Made by a program: the position numbers and the translations under genes
In this document: one piece after another, positions 36,469-38,476 of the stretch
Numbering within the stretch: the first letter of the stretch is position 1
How the letters are laid out: the number at the start of each line of letters is the position of its first letter
The notes under the pieces: model-generated
The model's input: the letters and a program-made list of their open reading frames with translations, nothing else
Database searches by the model: none
What the model was told of the DNA's origin: nothing
DNA from: Baia soyae
GTDB taxonomy: Bacteria; Bacillota; Bacilli; Thermoactinomycetales; Thermoactinomycetaceae
Assembly: GCF_004341445.1 (NCBI RefSeq)
Contig: NZ_SLXV01000026.1
Span: 1-38,476, forward strand
Length of the DNA: 38,476 bases
Direction: 5' to 3'

Positions 36469-37542
36469 TTGAGCAAAGAATTTGATGCAATTTTAAGTGG
36501 AGCACTAAAACTCCTTGCTCCAGGAACTTCCTTTCGAGAAGGACTAGATAATGTACTAGGTGCTAAGACAGGCGCACTCATTGTGGTAGGGTACGATGAT
36601 TCTGTAAAGGAACTTGTAGATGGTGGTTTCCATATTGATAGCTCTTTTACAGCCGCTCATCTGTATGAATTATGCAAAATGGATGGTGCCATTATTTTAA
36701 GCAGTGATGTGAAACGGATTCATTATGCAAATGCACAGCTTGTTCCAAGTTCTTCCATGCCTTCTACAGAGACGGGAATTCGCCATCGAACTGCGCAACG
36801 AACGGCGAGACAGACGGGTAAACTGGTTGTATCCATCTCCCAGCGCCGTAATACCATTACGGTTTATAAAGGCAGTGTTCGATATGCCTTGCGAGATATT
36901 CGTGTGATCTTGACGAAAGCAAATCAAGCGATACAAACATTAGAAAAATATAAATCTGTACTCGATCAAGCTACTACCAATCTAAGTGCACTTGAATTTG
37001 AAGAGTTGGTCACCCTAAATGATGTGGCTCTCGTAATTCAACGAATTGAGATGGTGCTCAGGATTAAACGAGAGATTCAGAGCTATATCAACGAGTTAGG
37101 ATCAGAAGGTCGGCTTATTCATATGCAATTAGAAGAATTAGTTTCCCATGTAGAAGATGAAGCAGAATGGTTGATTAAGGATTATGCGAAAGATCCAGTC
37201 GTTCAAACGCCAACGAAGGTGTTTGAGGATCTAAAGCATCTTTCAAGTGATGATCTATTAGAACAGATCCATATTGTACGAATCCTAGGCTATCCAGGCA
37301 GCACCAATCTCCAAGAAGGTTCTGTTGCGCCGAGAGGGTATCGGATTTTAAATAAAATTCCTCGTTTGCCAGGAAATATTATCCAGAAGCTTACATTCCG
37401 TTTTGAGAAGCTGCCCAAAATTATGATGGCCTCCATCGATGAATTGGATGATGTGGAAGGAATTGGTGATGTCCGAGCAAGGGCGATTCAAGAAGGTTTA
37501 CGGAGGATTCAGGAACAGGTCTTTATTGACAGACATATCTAA
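36469..37542 (+). CDS. disA: Diadenylate cyclase DisA
   Basis: 357 residues. The DAC domain has D-G-A (72-74) and R-H-R-T-A (105-109), so c-di-AMP synthesis is expected. A central helical domain and a C-terminal helix-hairpin-helix domain ([13 protein letters not shown]) follow. DisA scans DNA for lesions and delays sporulation. TTG 36469 gives M-S-K-E-F-D and follows a G-run at about 10 nt. It starts 7 nt after radA, which is known to interact with it. Confidence 0.96.
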   Translation: MSKEFDAILSGALKLLAPGTSFREGLDNVLGAKTGALIVVGYDDSVKELVDGGFHIDSSFTAAHLYELCKMDGAIILSSDVKRIHYANAQLVPSSSMPSTETGIRHRTAQRTARQTGKLVVSISQRRNTITVYKGSVRYALRDIRVILTKANQAIQTLEKYKSVLDQATTNLSALEFEELVTLNDVALVIQRIEMVLRIKREIQSYINELGSEGRLIHMQLEELVSHVEDEAEWLIKDYAKDPVVQTPTKVFEDLKHLSSDDLLEQIHIVRILGYPGSTNLQEGSVAPRGYRILNKIPRLPGNIIQKLTFRFEKLPKIMMASIDELDDVEGIGDVRARAIQEGLRRIQEQVFIDRHI

Positions 37543-37625
37543 ATACCTTACAATGAAACATTATACAAATGAACGAAAATGAAAAGGTCCTGAATAGGAC
37601 TTAAATCCAATAGGGGGTTCCCTGT

Positions 37626-38339
37626 ATGTTTACAAAGTCATTGCCTAACTGTTTGACCGTCGGGAACTTATTCCTCGGTATCATGGCTATTTTGCTGGCG
37701 ATTCATGTAGAGCAATATTGGGAATATGCCGCGATCATGGTCATTATCGGGATGTTATTAGATGGCTTGGATGGTCGTGTAGCTCGTATGCTAAATGCAC
37801 AAAGTGAATTCGGAAAGCAATTGGACTCATTATCAGATCTTATTACATTTGGTGTTGCTCCGGCAGTTATTATGTATGTATCGGTTTTACAACCTATGGG
37901 CTTCGGAGGCTGGGTTGTAACCGCGATTTTCCCTATCTGTGGGGCATTACGCCTTGCTCGATTTAACGTTCACCCTGGAGTGCCAGGTTACTTTATTGGG
38001 CTACCGATTACCGCGGCGGGTGGAATTTTAGCTACATTGGCACTCTATAAAACCTATGTAGATAGCCCAGTGATTTTGCTAGTTGCTACTTTATTCCTAT
38101 CCTATCTGATGGTAAGTCAGATCCGATACCCAGCCTTCAAGAAAACAGCGATTCCAAAGAGCGTTTACTGGATTGCTCCGATTTTCTTGATTGCAGTTGC
38201 CATTGCAGCGATCTATTTTCCAAAAGAGCTTCCAAAGGTGATCTTTATACCGCTAGGAATCTATGCATTATACGGTATTAAAAAGACACTTGAGCGGAAA
38301 AAGCGCACGGAAGAGCATGATGAGCCAATTGAAGAGTAG
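37626..38339 (+). CDS. pssA: CDP-diacylglycerol-serine O-phosphatidyltransferase
   Basis: PssA makes phosphatidylserine, the precursor of phosphatidylethanolamine. The 237-residue membrane protein has the full CDP-alcohol phosphotransferase motif D-x2-D-G-x2-A-R-x8-G-x3-D-x3-D (46-71), and about eight membrane segments. ATG 37626 follows GGGGG. It occupies the place of yacL in B. subtilis. No psd (decarboxylase) follows within the window. Confidence 0.93.
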   Translation: MFTKSLPNCLTVGNLFLGIMAILLAIHVEQYWEYAAIMVIIGMLLDGLDGRVARMLNAQSEFGKQLDSLSDLITFGVAPAVIMYVSVLQPMGFGGWVVTAIFPICGALRLARFNVHPGVPGYFIGLPITAAGGILATLALYKTYVDSPVILLVATLFLSYLMVSQIRYPAFKKTAIPKSVYWIAPIFLIAVAIAAIYFPKELPKVIFIPLGIYALYGIKKTLERKKRTEEHDEPIEE

Positions 38340-38350
38340 GTATGAGTGAT

Positions 38351-38380
38351 GAAACAACCCGTACTGGGTTGTTTCTCTTT
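38351..38380 (+). terminator. Terminator of pssA
   Basis: GAAACAACCC (38351-38360) pairs perfectly with GGGTTGTTTC (38366-38375), loop GTACT, then TCTTT. A group II intron starts 9 nt after the stem. Confidence 0.88.
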
Positions 38381-38383
38381 GTC

Positions 38384-38476
38384 GTGCGCCCGGCATGGGC
38401 GTAGTCTATAGGGTGAAAGTCCCGAATGGTGAAGGTAGCAGTAGCCATTAGCTTAAGGCAAGGGTGTCCACCGTGA
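38384..38476 (+). mobile_element. 5' end of a group IIC intron (runs off right edge)
   Basis: GTGCGCCCGGCATGGG begins at 38384, followed by AGTCTATAGGGTGAAAGTCC and CAAGGGTGTCC. This follows, nearly base for base, the 5' domain I of the Oceanobacillus iheyensis group IIC intron of known crystal structure. The stem that reads CTGT/ACAG there is ATGG/CCAT here, a compensated change. Group IIC introns typically insert just after terminator hairpins, as is seen here after the pssA terminator. The reverse-transcriptase ORF and 3' end are beyond the window. Confidence 0.9.

Overview
The window is a 38.5 kb stretch of a low-to-moderate-GC, endospore-forming Firmicute chromosome (order Bacillales). 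The gene order spoVT - yabM - yabN/mazG - yabO - yabP - yabQ - divIC - Met tRNAs - spoIIE - tilS - hpt - ftsH - hslO - cysK - pabA - folP - folB - folK - dusB - lysS - (insert) - ctsR - mcsA - mcsB - clpC - radA - disA matches the origin-proximal sporulation, cell-division, folate and stress block known from Bacillus subtilis. pssA directly after disA, the absence of coaX, pabB, pabC, yabR/S/T and yacL, and the sequence divergence suggest a relative outside Bacillus, perhaps Thermoactinomycetaceae. That family assignment is an inference.

Layout. At 1-94 lies the end of an IS5-like element reading out of the left edge. 131-774 holds spoVT behind a textbook sigma-G promoter. 857-5632 is a co-directional run (MATE/MOP-type flippase, YabN, RqcP, YabP, YabQ, DivIC). 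5709-5989 is a small tRNA transcription unit encoding initiator and elongator tRNA-Met. 6056-9316 holds a DUF402 protein and spoIIE; the spoIIE promoter has a Spo0A box and the abnormal 22-bp -35/-10 spacing typical of Spo0A-activated genes. 9450-20539 holds housekeeping genes: tilS, hpt, ftsH, hslO, cysK, the folate cluster, dusB and lysS.

20540-30260 is the accessory part, inserted between lysS and ctsR. It contains a divergent GrpE-like protein next to a lidless Hsp70 and a third gene of unknown function; a UMF1-type MFS transporter that appears to use a CTG start; an M50 site-2-type protease; a small coiled-coil protein; a tandem YtkA-domain lipoprotein; a NarL-type two-component system; and an MgtC-like membrane protein. 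The Hsp70/GrpE pair with its unknown neighbour is the best candidate for an undescribed system.

30327-34978 is the ctsR-mcsA-mcsB-clpC protein-quality-control operon, with a perfect CtsR operator. radA, disA and pssA follow. The pssA terminator is immediately followed at 38384 by the 5' end of a group IIC intron closely resembling the Oceanobacillus iheyensis intron, which runs off the right edge. Both edges of the window are therefore mobile elements.
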